Below are positions 37,861 through 46,198 of a stretch of DNA of 64,000 nucleotides, in pieces (position 1 is the first letter of the stretch; the number at the start of each line of letters is the position of its first letter). The translations under genes were made by a program, and so were the position numbers. The DNA lies in NCBI GenBank assembly GCA_003138515.1, contig PLGG01000062.1, forward strand, positions 47,765 to 111,764. The letters run 5' to 3'. The notes beneath the pieces are model-generated. The model had not been told where the DNA came from, did no database searches, and worked only from the letters and a program-made list of their open reading frames with translations. This DNA is from Acidobacteriaceae bacterium (lineage in GTDB: Bacteria > Acidobacteriota > Terriglobia > Terriglobales > Acidobacteriaceae).

Positions 37861-38418
37861 GTGAAGACAATGACCCGCACCATCTTGTCCGCCATCGTCC
37901 TTGCAGGTCTGGCTGTTGCAACGCCGGCGTTCGCCACCGGCTTTGACGTCAACTTTGTGATCACAATCGATAGCGGTCCTGACGCTGGTACCTACACGTT
38001 TTCGCTGCCGGACTCCCCGACCGTGAACTCCACCGGAAGCGACGATTTCACTGTCGCAAACGTTGAGATCTCGAAAAACGGAGGCGCAGCCGTATCAGAA
38101 ACCGTATTCTTTACTGAAGATCAACATCCACCGGGGTATGGAGACGGCGGAGTCGCCGTGTTCAGCGGTGGCCCGTATATTTTTAACCTCGTGAACCCCA
38201 ACCAAATAGGGTACTCTGCATTGTTCACCGGCAGCCTCACCGACCCCAGTTTCGTGGGTGGCGTTTATGACGTTGAAGATGACGGTAATACTGCAGACAA
38301 GGGCACCGTCACTATCTATACGCCTGAGCCAAGAACCCTTGTGCTGTTTGGAATGGGGCTGCTTTGCCTGGCGGGCGCGATGCGGCGCAAACTGCCTGCC
38401 TTGAGGCGAGGTGCGTAA
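37861..38418 (+). CDS. PEP-CTERM sorting domain protein
   Basis: The 185-residue protein has a signal peptide ending ATPAFA and, at the C-terminus, a PEP-CTERM tail: TPEPRTLVLFGMGLL, a membrane helix, then the basic AMRRKLPALRR. Such proteins are recognised by exosortase and released to the surface or into the polysaccharide. The mature part is a Gly/Asp-rich beta region. GTG at 37861 is preferred because GGAG lies 6 bp before it; ATG 37870 is the alternative. No exosortase is in this window. Confidence 0.88.
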   Translation: MKTMTRTILSAIVLAGLAVATPAFATGFDVNFVITIDSGPDAGTYTFSLPDSPTVNSTGSDDFTVANVEISKNGGAAVSETVFFTEDQHPPGYGDGGVAVFSGGPYIFNLVNPNQIGYSALFTGSLTDPSFVGGVYDVEDDGNTADKGTVTIYTPEPRTLVLFGMGLLCLAGAMRRKLPALRRGA

Positions 38419-38548
38419 TCTTTCGATTGATGGGGGCTTGCATCGCTATTTACCAGCACCTGGCGGAGCCCACTCGGCATGAAACTCGTCAGCTCGTAAA
38501 GACACGCTGCCCCTTTTCCCTTTCGAGGAGCGAATCTAAATCACGACA

Positions 38549-39592
38549 CTACTGAATATCCGAGGCCATTGACTTCAGAGGACCGGCCGGAAGCTCGCGG
38601 ACGTTCGACTCTTGCAGTTTATAGAGAAGCGACCTGTAACTAATGTTGAGCCAGTTCGCGGTTTTGCGGCGACTCCAGCCATTGGCCTGCAGCACCTTCA
38701 GGATGATCTCTCTCTCTAAACCTCTCCGTGCTGCCCTCGTAATCTCCTTCAACGAGATGGGATTGGCCAGATCAATTTCGGGAATGATTCCAGTCGGAGC
38801 GGCCGGCATCAGATCCGCTATCAGGCACTCTTCATCGCCGATCAGGACATAGCTGCGGATCATGTTCTCCAACTGGCGGATGTTTCCCGGCCAGGAATAC
38901 CGCTGCATGATACCCGTGATTTCTCGCGAAAGAGGCTTCGGCTCGAGGCGATAAGATTTCGAATACATATCGAGGAAGTAGTCGATCAAAATGGGCAAAT
39001 CGGCCGCCCGTTGACGCAGCGGCGGAAGATCGATGGTTACAGCATTGATGCGGAAGAAGAAATCCAGCCGGAAGTTTCCATCCTCGGCCTGATGCCGAAG
39101 ATTCTCCTTGGCTGCGCAAACAAGCCGAGCATCGACTCTTCGCGATTCCTGGGCTCCCACGCGAGTAAATGTCCCATCCTGGAGAACCTGCAACAGCTTT
39201 GCCTGAATCGACGCATCCAGGCTGCCGACTTCATCGAGAAACATGGTTCCCATATGCGCCAGTTCCATACGGCCGCGCTTGGTGGAATACGCCCCGGTGA
39301 AGGCGCCTTTTTCATACCCGAACAGTTCCGACTCGATCAGAGAGGAGGGGATTGCGGGACAGGTCACCTTGACCCAGGCACACTTTGAACGATTGGAACG
39401 CGCATGCAGCAACTTGGCGAAGACTTCTTTGCCTGTCCCGCTCTCACCCTGCAGGAGAACCGGGACCGTCGTTTCCGCAACATGCTCCAGCTTCCCGCGC
39501 GCGGCAGCCATCATGGAAGATCGTCCGAAGATCACATCCATCGGCGGGAGATTACGAAGATCGACAAACTCGGTGGCGCGTGCCAGGGGCAT
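38549..39592 (-). CDS. Sigma-54-dependent transcriptional activator without receiver domain
   Basis: The 347 residues consist of a short N-terminus, the AAA+ sigma-54 activation domain and a Fis-type helix-turn-helix. Walker A is GESGTGKE at 49-56, the sigma-54 contact loop is GAFTGA at 96-101, Walker B is MFLDEV at 117-122, and SWPGNIRQLENMIR precedes the C-terminal WSRRKTANWLNISYRSLLYKL helix-turn-helix. There is no receiver, PAS or GAF domain, so control must come from another protein or from its own expression. It is convergent with the PEP-CTERM gene, and its own promoter looks sigma-54-type. Confidence 0.93.
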   Translation of the reverse strand: MPLARATEFVDLRNLPPMDVIFGRSSMMAAARGKLEHVAETTVPVLLQGESGTGKEVFAKLLHARSNRSKCAWVKVTCPAIPSSLIESELFGYEKGAFTGAYSTKRGRMELAHMGTMFLDEVGSLDASIQAKLLQVLQDGTFTRVGAQESRRVDARLVCAAKENLRHQAEDGNFRLDFFFRINAVTIDLPPLRQRAADLPILIDYFLDMYSKSYRLEPKPLSREITGIMQRYSWPGNIRQLENMIRSYVLIGDEECLIADLMPAAPTGIIPEIDLANPISLKEITRAARRGLEREIILKVLQANGWSRRKTANWLNISYRSLLYKLQESNVRELPAGPLKSMASDIQ

Positions 39593-39628
39593 TCTTGATC
39601 CAACTCAAAGCCAGATGCCTTTAGGTTC

Positions 39629-39644
39629 TGCAATTTGCGCGCCA
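39629..39644 (-). promoter_or_regulatory. Putative sigma-54 promoter of the activator gene
   Basis: On the minus strand the bases read TGGCGCGCAAATTGCA. Against TGGCACG-N4-TTGCA only one fixed position differs, and GG and GC are 12 bp apart. The -12 element is about 38 bp before the start codon of the activator gene, so the transcript would begin near 39618. It suggests that the activator controls itself or that a second activator acts here. Confidence 0.65.
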
Positions 39645-39708
39645 GACTTTGTCAATTGAGTAAACATGGAGAGCCCACCCCAGAAAAAACCCCGTATTTG
39701 AGCACAAA

Positions 39709-39753
39709 GTAGCCAATCGAAGCCTCCGAACGGGTTACTTCAAGGAATACGGC
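39709..39753 (+). repeat. Left arm of a perfect 45-bp inverted repeat
   Basis: The sequence starting GTAGCCAATCGAAGCC is the exact reverse complement of 41679-41723. Together the arms bound a segment that also contains the IS. A 45-bp perfect match over 2 kb implies either terminal repeats of an older element or a recent inverted duplication. Confidence 0.85.
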
Positions 39754-39919
39754 TTACCGCGTGGTGCAAGGATTTGCACAAGTGGGCATAGATTTACCAC
39801 TTCTGGTGGCGAGATTAATGCCACTTCCCTGAAAGAAATGGCCCAGATGGATGGGGATGAGCCGCGGCCGCTGCCCAGACTTGATTCTCACCCATAGTAT
39901 CGATTCATCCACAAATTAG

Positions 39920-39967
39920 CCCGCGTTGGACAAGGAGGACCGCTTGGTCCAACCTGTTCGGCGCGGG
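39920..39967 (+). terminator. Possible terminator-like hairpin followed by T-rich DNA
   Basis: CCCGCG at 39920-39925 pairs with CGCGGG at 39962-39967, and inside it TTGGAC at 39926-39931 pairs with GTCCAA at 39947-39952. TTTTCTCTTTT follows. The right side carries a 9-nt bulge, so termination is plausible but not certain. Confidence 0.3.
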
Positions 39968-40443
39968 TTTTCTCTTTTACTGGGTCGATATCGACCATTT
40001 GCTCGTGCTGTTCGGTCTGACCCGTGACGAATTCACCGACGCGGGACGGCCGCTGCCCGATGTGCAGCACATTCATCCCAGGGCGCTGGAACCGAACCTC
40101 CCACGGACTCTGTACGCGCCGGAGCAAAAATAGACCACGTGACGCCGCTTCCAGCGGCACCTGAATCCGACCAGTAAACGATGCATTACAAGATGCATGT
40201 GCACGTCCAGCATGCAGTCGGTACCGAAAACGCCGATTGCGCCTATAGCGCGTCCGGATATCCAGAGGATCGATCTATCTATAGCCGGCGATCTTGCTGC
40301 TGAGCTTTCCCGAAATAGGGTTGATAGATTTAGCTCTTCGCGGACACTTTTCTCATCGACCTCGGGTCTTTGTGACCTGCCCCCGGAAAACTCTACCAGT
40401 TGAAGCTGGAGTTCTCTCGTAATCTAAGCGGGAGGACGGAGCG

Positions 40444-40725
40444 ATGAAGAAGAGCCGGTATACCGAAGAGCAGATCATCGGGATCTTGAAGCAGCACGAG
40501 GCTGGGGTGAAAACGGCGGATCTGTGCCGTGAGCACGGGATCAGCGCGGCGACGTTCTATGGCTGGAAGTCGAAGTTTGGCGGCATGGAAGTGAGCGAGG
40601 CGCAGCGGCTGAAGGCGATGGAGGACGAGAACCGCCGGTTGAAGCTGTTGGTGGCGGAGCTGAGCCTGCATGGCGAGGCGCTGAAGGCAGTGATCCGAAA
40701 AAACGGGTGGAGCTTGCCGGTCTAA
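40444..40725 (+). CDS. IS3-family transposase OrfA
   Basis: This 93-residue helix-turn-helix protein (RYTEEQIIGILKQHEAG, then CREHGISAATFYGWKSKFGG) binds the IS ends. It is followed by a leucine-zipper-like helix. Its 3' end contains the slippery site A_AAA_AAC at 40698-40704 where a -1 shift joins it to OrfB. Confidence 0.95.
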   Translation: MKKSRYTEEQIIGILKQHEAGVKTADLCREHGISAATFYGWKSKFGGMEVSEAQRLKAMEDENRRLKLLVAELSLHGEALKAVIRKNGWSLPV

Positions 40726-41633
40726 GAGAAGAGGTGGCGTTCGTCTCGGTCGAGTTCCGGCTGAGCGAACGCACGGCCTGCAAGCTGCTGGGCGTGGAGC
40801 GGTCGAGCTATCGGTATGAGCCTCGCCCGGACCGCAACATCGAACTACGCGAGGCGCTGGTGAAGCTGGCTCGGCAGAAGCCGCGCTACGGCTATCGAAG
40901 GCTGCATGTCTTGCTCCAACGTAGAGGCCACGAGGTCAACGTGAAGCGTGTTTACCGGCTGTATTCGGAAGAACGGCTGGCGGTTCGGCGCAGGAAGCGC
41001 AAGCATCTGGTGCGGGATCGTGCCCTGGCGCCCCGTCTGATCCGTCCTAACCAGGAGTGGGCGATGGACTTCATCGTGGATGGTCTGGCAACCGGGAGGA
41101 TGGTGCGGATCCTCAGCGTGGTGGATGCGTACACGCGTGAGTGCCTGGCGCTTGAGGCCGACACCAGCCTGGGCAGTGGGCGCGTGACGCGTGTGCTTGA
41201 GAGGCTGATCGAAGAGCGTGGCCGGCCGGAGAACGTGCGCTCGGACAACGGCCCAGAGTTCACCTCGCGGCGCATGCTGGGCTGGGCGGAAGACTGGAAG
41301 GTTGGGCTGGTGCACATCCAGCCGGGAAGGCCGATGCAGAATGGCCATGTCGAGAGCCTCCACGGAAGGTTGCGCGACGAGTGTCTCAACGCGCACTGGT
41401 TCCGCACGCTGAACGATGTAAGGAGTACCTTGGCAAGCTGGCGGCAGGAGTACAACTGCGAGCGTCCGCACAGCTCGCTCGACTACAGAACGCCGGAGGA
41501 GTTCCGGCAGAGAACAGGCTATGCAGATGTGGAAAGCACAGAACGCTTCCCACATCTGCACAGCCTCGACGGCGGCTGCGAGGTAATCTCGAAGCTAAAC
41601 CAAAACCGGGAAACTCTGGTTATCAATGGTTGA
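40707..41633 (+). CDS. IS3-family transposase OrfB (DDE integrase)
   Basis: The 308-residue frame carries an N-terminal HTH_21-type region (RYGYRRLHVLLQRRGHEVN) and the DDE catalytic core: WAMDFIVD (first Asp), VRSDNGPEFTS (second Asp) and MQNGHVESLHGRLRDECLN (Glu). It is made mainly as the OrfAB fusion after a -1 frameshift, and is full length for the family. Confidence 0.95.
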   Translation: MELAGLREEVAFVSVEFRLSERTACKLLGVERSSYRYEPRPDRNIELREALVKLARQKPRYGYRRLHVLLQRRGHEVNVKRVYRLYSEERLAVRRRKRKHLVRDRALAPRLIRPNQEWAMDFIVDGLATGRMVRILSVVDAYTRECLALEADTSLGSGRVTRVLERLIEERGRPENVRSDNGPEFTSRRMLGWAEDWKVGLVHIQPGRPMQNGHVESLHGRLRDECLNAHWFRTLNDVRSTLASWRQEYNCERPHSSLDYRTPEEFRQRTGYADVESTERFPHLHSLDGGCEVISKLNQNRETLVING

Positions 41634-41678
41634 GAAATCGGGGGCAGGTCATTTGCTGGTTCGGTTTCGTAGAGCGTG

Positions 41679-41723
41679 GCCGTATTCCTTGAAGTAACCC
41701 GTTCGGAGGCTTCGATTGGCTAC
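41679..41723 (-). repeat. Right arm of the 45-bp inverted repeat
   Basis: This is the exact reverse complement of 39709-39753. It lies 28 bp beyond the IS right end, so the IS sits close to this arm. Outside the two arms no target duplication is visible. Confidence 0.85.
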
Positions 41724-41839
41724 GCAGAAGCGACACGCACAACTATTATAGAAACGTCTCGGAGACATGCCACCTCTAATTGCGTTAGCCTCCTTTTAGT
41801 GATTGAAGCTTCGCCGCCAATCTCAACTATGCGAAAGGT

Positions 41840-42373
41840 TCAAACAGGCTCTACCAACTCCGGCCTGTTATTCCTGACATTCCCGACAGCACGGCTCACC
41901 TTCCACGCCTTCATTTCCTCTGCCGAGAACGGTCTGAGCAAATCAACGGGCAAATGCGAAGGCTCTGCCAGAGCCATCCACCGTTCGTAATCCTTCCGTG
42001 CCACGATCACCGGCATTCGGCTGTGAATGGGCTTCAAGAGTTCATTCGGGTCTGTGGTCAATATCGTTTACGTCTGTAGCTCCTGACCGGTGGCTTTGTC
42101 CTTCCATGTGTCCCATAGACCGGCGAACGCGAACAATTCACCGCCCTTCAAGCTGATGGCATACGGTTGCTTCGTCTTCTCGTCAATCTTCTTCCATTCG
42201 TAAAACCAATCAGCAGGTACGAGGCAACGACGACGCTTCCATGGTTCTCGATACGCAGGACTCGTCGCGACCGTCTCAGCTTTGGCGTTGATCGTATTGA
42301 ATGCCGCTGTACCATCTTTCGACCAGAAGGGCACAAGCCCCCATCGCGCCTGGTTCCGAACGCCGCGCTTCAT
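41840..42373 (-). pseudogene. SRAP/YedK-family (HMCES-like) abasic-site protein, broken
   Basis: SRAP proteins bind abasic sites in single-stranded DNA through a catalytic Cys2. The first frame (42068-42373) gives ARWGLVPFWSKD, then INAKAETVATSPAYREPWKRR and CLVPADWFYEWKK, and the second (41840-42061) gives HSRMPVIVARKDYERWM. They are in the same frame, split only by TAA at 42065-42067 where a tyrosine codon is expected. The N-terminal third with the catalytic cysteine is missing, so it is dead. It lies at the right end of the element. Confidence 0.88.
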
Positions 42374-42773
42374 GAGTCACTTCGAGCGCCAATGAGGCCG
42401 GCCTGCCCCACCATCGTGCGCCGAGGCTCCATTTGTTCGGCGCTATCGAAAATGGCGCCCCCCAGAGTCCATCGGCGATCTGAAAGAAATTCTAGCTCTA
42501 CTGGCGGCTCAAAAGCCCTAAGCGCTGATCTGCGGGGGTATATTAGGGGGTACTTTACTGACATCGAAAAACATCTCTAAAAGATTCAGTCATTTGCAGG
42601 GAGACTCGAGTCCCTCACTGCCTTCGCCCGGGCGGCGCAGGCTATGGCTTGGCAGGCCATTTCAGACAGCCTGCCGCGGAGGCTGTAGCACCGAAGCTCA
42701 AAGGGCCCCGCCACAAATATGGGCACTTCGCAATGCCGTTGTACCCCGGCGCGAGCCACTCCTGCGCATCGCC
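42374..42773. other. Gene-free stretch holding the right end of the element (attR)
   Basis: It covers the lost 5' part of the SRAP gene, the attR core at 42606-42622, and about 150 bp of resumed chromosome up to the zinc-ribbon gene. No further gene is supported. Confidence 0.5.
42606..42622 (+). other. attR core, copy of the tRNA-Val 3' end
   Basis: TCGAGTCCCTCACTGCC is identical to 18169-18185 in the same orientation. The flanks differ from the tRNA on both sides (CGAC instead of GGGT just before, TTCG instead of CACC just after), which delimits the 17-bp crossover core. Confidence 0.8.
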
Positions 42774-43346
42774 TTATCTCAACGGAAAATAGCCTTGCAG
42801 CGACAAGTTGAATTTTTGCCAAAGATAGTTGTATGCGCCCTCTACTACAGGTAGTGTTTCTACTGCGATGGTCAGTTCCAATGGGTCGGATTTGCGCGAG
42901 ATCGTAATGCCGAGGGTCGTGATGCTGCGGTACGCGTGCACGAGCTGTATCACACGCTGTCCAATCGGGGCTTCGAAATCGACCGTTTCGCCCATTTCAA
43001 TGGTTCGCAGTTCATAACCATCAAGCAGGATGGTGTTCGTAAACCAGACGAGAGGAAGGAAGTCCCCCAACTTGGCAAGAAATGGCTTAGGGAGAATGAA
43101 CCTGACTCTGCCTAGCGTTGTTGCTCCCTGGGCTGCAATCGGGTTTGCGTATAACGCTAAGGGGGAAACGGTCGTGCCGGGATCAGGAAATGCGCCGTTG
43201 ACACCTGCGCCGCACTGACCGCAAAACATCGAGCCATCTTGAAGCAATTGCCCGCACTTGGGACAGCGCCTGACAGCGGCTCCGCATTGACCGCAGAAGG
43301 TTGCGCCATCTTTAAGCGGTTGCCCGCAATTCGCGCAGTCAGCCAT
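42774..43346 (-). CDS. Zinc-ribbon domain protein of unknown function
   Basis: ATG at 43346 gives 190 residues. The N-terminus carries two or three zinc ribbons: CANCGQPLKDGATFCGQCG, then CPKCGQLLQDGSMFCGQCG. The C-terminal 120 residues (FILPKPFLAKLGDFLPLVWF) form an unrecognised beta-rich domain. It is the first chromosomal gene after the element. Confidence 0.8.
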   Translation of the reverse strand: MADCANCGQPLKDGATFCGQCGAAVRRCPKCGQLLQDGSMFCGQCGAGVNGAFPDPGTTVSPLALYANPIAAQGATTLGRVRFILPKPFLAKLGDFLPLVWFTNTILLDGYELRTIEMGETVDFEAPIGQRVIQLVHAYRSITTLGITISRKSDPLELTIAVETLPVVEGAYNYLWQKFNLSLQGYFPLR

Positions 43347-43574
43347 CAACACGCCTCGAAGCGAAAAGTGGTCGGGTAGTCTCGACAATCATAAGCACAT
43401 GCCCCGGGAACGTCAACGAATTGCGCACCGCATTCAGTGGTCAATTGGCTCTAAATTCTGAGAATGCCTGTCACCTTGGCCTCAGAGTGGATTCGCTAGA
43501 CGGATTTCTGTGGCTGCCATAGCGCCTGCTTTCGGCGATGATAGAAGTGGCAACACCAGGAGAGCAGCGAGATC

Positions 43575-45032
43575 GTGAATGAATTCCAGGCAGCGCCGGG
43601 AAAAACGGCGATCGTAGTGGGTGGCGGCGTGGCCGGCATGAGCGCGGCATGCGCGCTGGCCGAGGCTGGGTTGCGCGTCAAACTCGTCGAGCGCCGCGGC
43701 TACCTGGGCGGGCGCGCCAGCTCATACCGCCATCCCGGCGTCGATGAGGTCATCGACAACTGCCAGCATGTGCTTTTCGGCTGCTGCACGAATCTGATTG
43801 GTTTCTACCAGCGCATCGGCGTCGCGGAGCGCATCCGCTGGACGAGCACGATGACAATGATCGAGCCGGGCGGGCGGCGCACGCCGCTTAAATCGTCGCG
43901 ATGGCTGCCTGCTCCGCTGCATGGCCTGCCCAGCCTGCTTGCCGCCAAAGCTCTCACGCGCGACGACAAGATGGCTCTGGCGCAAGCGTTTCGGAAGTTG
44001 ATGCAACCGGTTCCACAGGATTCGCCCGAGACGCTGGGTGCGTGGCTCAAGCGCAACGGGCAAACTCCCGGCGCGATCGATCGCTTCTGGCGGCTGGTAA
44101 TTGCGAGCGCACTGAACGCCGATGTGGACGGGATCGCGCTGCCCTACGCCGCCAAAGTAATCCGCGAGCTGTTTCTGAACTCCGCTGAAGCAGGCAGCAT
44201 GGGGATGGGCACCGTGCCGCTGAGCGAGCTTTATGCCGGCGCGGAGCAGTTTCTCCGTGAGCACGGCGGCGAAGTCGTGTTCAACGCGAGCGTGGAGGGC
44301 GCTGTGTGGGACGAGGAAACGTCGCAATGGACCCTGGCGACCCGGACGGGCGAGCAGCTTGCGGACTTTCTGGTGCTGGCGCTGCCGTTTGAGGGAACGG
44401 CGCAACTGCTGCCGCATATGCCGCCTGCGGACGGAGTCGACGCGTTGGCTGGCCAAATCGGAAAACATGAGCATGGGCCCATTTGCAGCGTGCATCTGTG
44501 GTTTGATCGCGAAATTACCGACCTCGACCACGCAGTGTTACTCGACCGTGAGATTCACTGGATGTACAACAAGAGCCGGCTGCAGCCCTGGCGCAAGACG
44601 AAGGGCACCTACCTCGAACTCGTCGTCAGCGCGTCGCAAAAATTTGCCGCCCTGAGCCGCGAAGAGGCAATTGATCTCACCGTGCGCGAGCTCGCCGAAT
44701 TCTTTCCCGAGGTTGCTGGGGCGAAGTTGGAAAAAGCGGCGCTGGTGAAGGAAGTCCGCGCCACCTTTACCGTGCCGCCAGGAATCGATGCGGCAAGACC
44801 GACCGCCATCTCGCCGTGGCCGAACTGCGTGCTTGCCGGCGACTGGATTCAGACCGGCTGGCCCTCGACAATGGAAAGCGCCGCGCGAAGCGGGCATCTG
44901 GCGGCGGAGGCGGTATGCGCGGCAATGGGCGGCGCGTGTAGTTATCTGAATCCGGATCTCAAGCCAAAGGGCCTGATGCGTTTCATTCGGCGAAAACAGC
45001 AGAATAGCATGATCTTTCTTTCGCAAGATTGA
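43575..45032 (+). CDS. hpnE: Hydroxysqualene dehydroxylase
   Basis: HpnE reduces hydroxysqualene to squalene in hopanoid synthesis. The 485-residue protein has the FAD dinucleotide-binding motif VVGGGVAGMSAACALAEAG at residues 15-33, followed by VERRGYLGGRASS, and the C-terminal FAD-binding block CVLAGDWIQTGWPSTMESA. These features fit HpnE better than carotenoid desaturases. The start is GTG at 43575. HpnC and HpnD, which make hydroxysqualene, are not in the window. Confidence 0.92.
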   Translation: MNEFQAAPGKTAIVVGGGVAGMSAACALAEAGLRVKLVERRGYLGGRASSYRHPGVDEVIDNCQHVLFGCCTNLIGFYQRIGVAERIRWTSTMTMIEPGGRRTPLKSSRWLPAPLHGLPSLLAAKALTRDDKMALAQAFRKLMQPVPQDSPETLGAWLKRNGQTPGAIDRFWRLVIASALNADVDGIALPYAAKVIRELFLNSAEAGSMGMGTVPLSELYAGAEQFLREHGGEVVFNASVEGAVWDEETSQWTLATRTGEQLADFLVLALPFEGTAQLLPHMPPADGVDALAGQIGKHEHGPICSVHLWFDREITDLDHAVLLDREIHWMYNKSRLQPWRKTKGTYLELVVSASQKFAALSREEAIDLTVRELAEFFPEVAGAKLEKAALVKEVRATFTVPPGIDAARPTAISPWPNCVLAGDWIQTGWPSTMESAARSGHLAAEAVCAAMGGACSYLNPDLKPKGLMRFIRRKQQNSMIFLSQD

Positions 45033-45044
45033 GGAGGATCAATC

Positions 45045-45743
45045 GTGCCTGGGGACAATGTTCAAAGTAACGAGTTGCTGCGTGTGGAACGGAGTGCGCT
45101 CGGCTGGACCGCGGGTGTTTACGGTATCTACGCCGGTATTCTGGGCGGAGAACACGGGTTCTTTGAGGCTCTTCAAGGAAATACCGCGACTGCGCACTTG
45201 AGAATCTTCGCTGTCTCCTGGGAGCTACCGTTCCCCTTTGGACACGAGCCAGCGATGACCCTGATTCCCAATTTTCTGGCTACGGGAATCGCGGCTATGC
45301 TTTGCAGTGTAGTGATGATCATTTGGTCGACGCGATTCATTCGCGGAGAGCGCGGCGGGGTGGTTCTCGCGCTGCTTTCGGTGGTTCTGCTTCTCGTGGG
45401 CGGCGGGTTCGGCCCGATCTCGCTGTTGATGGTGGCCTGCATTGCCGCGAGCCGGATCGGCAAGCCGCTCAGGATGAGTCGGGGGTTGATTCCGCCGGTC
45501 TTGTGTCATGCTCTGGCGCGACTTTGGCCGTGGGTGTTTGTCGCGTCGCTGGTGTGGGTACCGGCGGAATTCGCTGCCGGGCAGATCTTTCACTTGCATA
45601 ATGACCATCGGCAGATCCTGACAAATCTGAATTTACTGCTCACATACCCAATGCTGGGTCTGTTCGCGCTGGGGCTCGTCTCGGCCATTGCACGGGGGAT
45701 TGAAGGGCAGAACTCCGGGAGGGTTTCGAGCGGGGCGACCTAA
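45045..45743 (+). CDS. Membrane protein of unknown function
   Basis: The 232 residues have about five to six hydrophobic helices, with a conserved-looking N-terminus (GWTAGVYGIYAGILGGEHGFFE). The GTG start has GGAGGA just before it. It lies 12 bp after hpnE, so co-transcription is likely. No family is recognised. Confidence 0.65.
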   Translation: MPGDNVQSNELLRVERSALGWTAGVYGIYAGILGGEHGFFEALQGNTATAHLRIFAVSWELPFPFGHEPAMTLIPNFLATGIAAMLCSVVMIIWSTRFIRGERGGVVLALLSVVLLLVGGGFGPISLLMVACIAASRIGKPLRMSRGLIPPVLCHALARLWPWVFVASLVWVPAEFAAGQIFHLHNDHRQILTNLNLLLTYPMLGLFALGLVSAIARGIEGQNSGRVSSGAT

Positions 45744-45775
45744 CTTGGCGGTTGTGCGAGTGGGCAGGGGCTACT

Positions 45776-46198
45776 TCAATGCGCCAGCAAGTACACCCCA
45801 ATGCACACCAACCCGGCGGCCGCCCACCTGCGCCGGTCGACGTTCTCTTTGAGGAAGATTTTTCCGGCAACGGCGTTGGTCACCAGCGTGAGCGAGGCCG
45901 AAGCCGGAGCGACCAGGCTCAGGTTCAGGTGATTGAGAGCGAAGAGCAGCGAAAAGAACGCCACGGCGAGAAAAAAGACGCCGGCAAAGAAAAGCGGGCT
46001 GGTGAGTACAGCGCGGATCGCGCCCCTCATGCCTGACCGCGCGCGAATCTGGTCGAGGTCACCGACTGACTTCATGGCGGCGGCGGTAAACACTTCGCCG
46101 GCCGTGGAAGCGAGGACGACGGCTCCGATCGCGGCGGCAGTAAGCCAGGGATTGGCCGTTGTTGCGAAAGGCAAAAATGAGAAGGCGAGCGTCATCAT
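45776..46198 (-). CDS. EamA-like small half-transporter
   Basis: The 140-residue protein has four hydrophobic helices of the EamA/SMR drug-metabolite fold, ending AAAGLVCIGVYLLAH. Its start overlaps the end of the preceding, related gene in ATGA. Pairs of such short proteins work as heterodimers. They occur with hpnJ/hpnK in acidobacterial hopanoid loci, so export or flipping of hopanoid precursors is a reasonable guess. Confidence 0.75.
   Translation of the reverse strand: MMTLAFSFLPFATTANPWLTAAAIGAVVLASTAGEVFTAAAMKSVGDLDQIRARSGMRGAIRAVLTSPLFFAGVFFLAVAFFSLLFALNHLNLSLVAPASASLTLVTNAVAGKIFLKENVDRRRWAAAGLVCIGVYLLAH

Larger units (their letters stand above)
39593..40372. other. Gene-free stretch between the sigma-54 activator and the IS element
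   Basis: It holds the sigma-54-type promoter (39629-39644), the left 45-bp inverted repeat (39709-39753), and a hairpin near 39920-39967. The + frame from about 39900 to 40131 (VDIDHLLVLFGLTRDEF and more, ending TAG) looks like the end of a truncated protein that I cannot name. No complete gene is supported. Confidence 0.45.
40373..41651 (+). mobile_element. IS3-family insertion sequence (IS407-like group)
   Basis: The ends are TGACCTGCCCCCG and, inverted, CGGGGGCAGGTCA, a 13-bp terminal inverted repeat. TTTG is duplicated on both sides (40369-40372 and 41652-41655), matching the 4-bp target duplications of the IS407 group. The 1279-bp element has the two overlapping frames of IS3 transposases joined by a slippery A_AAA_AAC at 40698-40704. 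Both frames are intact, so it may be active. Confidence 0.93.

Noticed and set aside
39770-39790. A further sigma-54-like sequence (TGGTGCAAGGATTTGC)
   Set aside because: The GG-GC spacing is 13 bp rather than 12, and no gene follows at a suitable distance.
39888-40160. A 90-codon minus-strand frame in the stretch between the sigma-54 activator and the IS
   Set aside because: It has no ribosome site or recognisable domain, and the opposite strand reads as the more protein-like frame (VDIDHLLVLFGLTRDEF). It is probably a shadow of a gene fragment.
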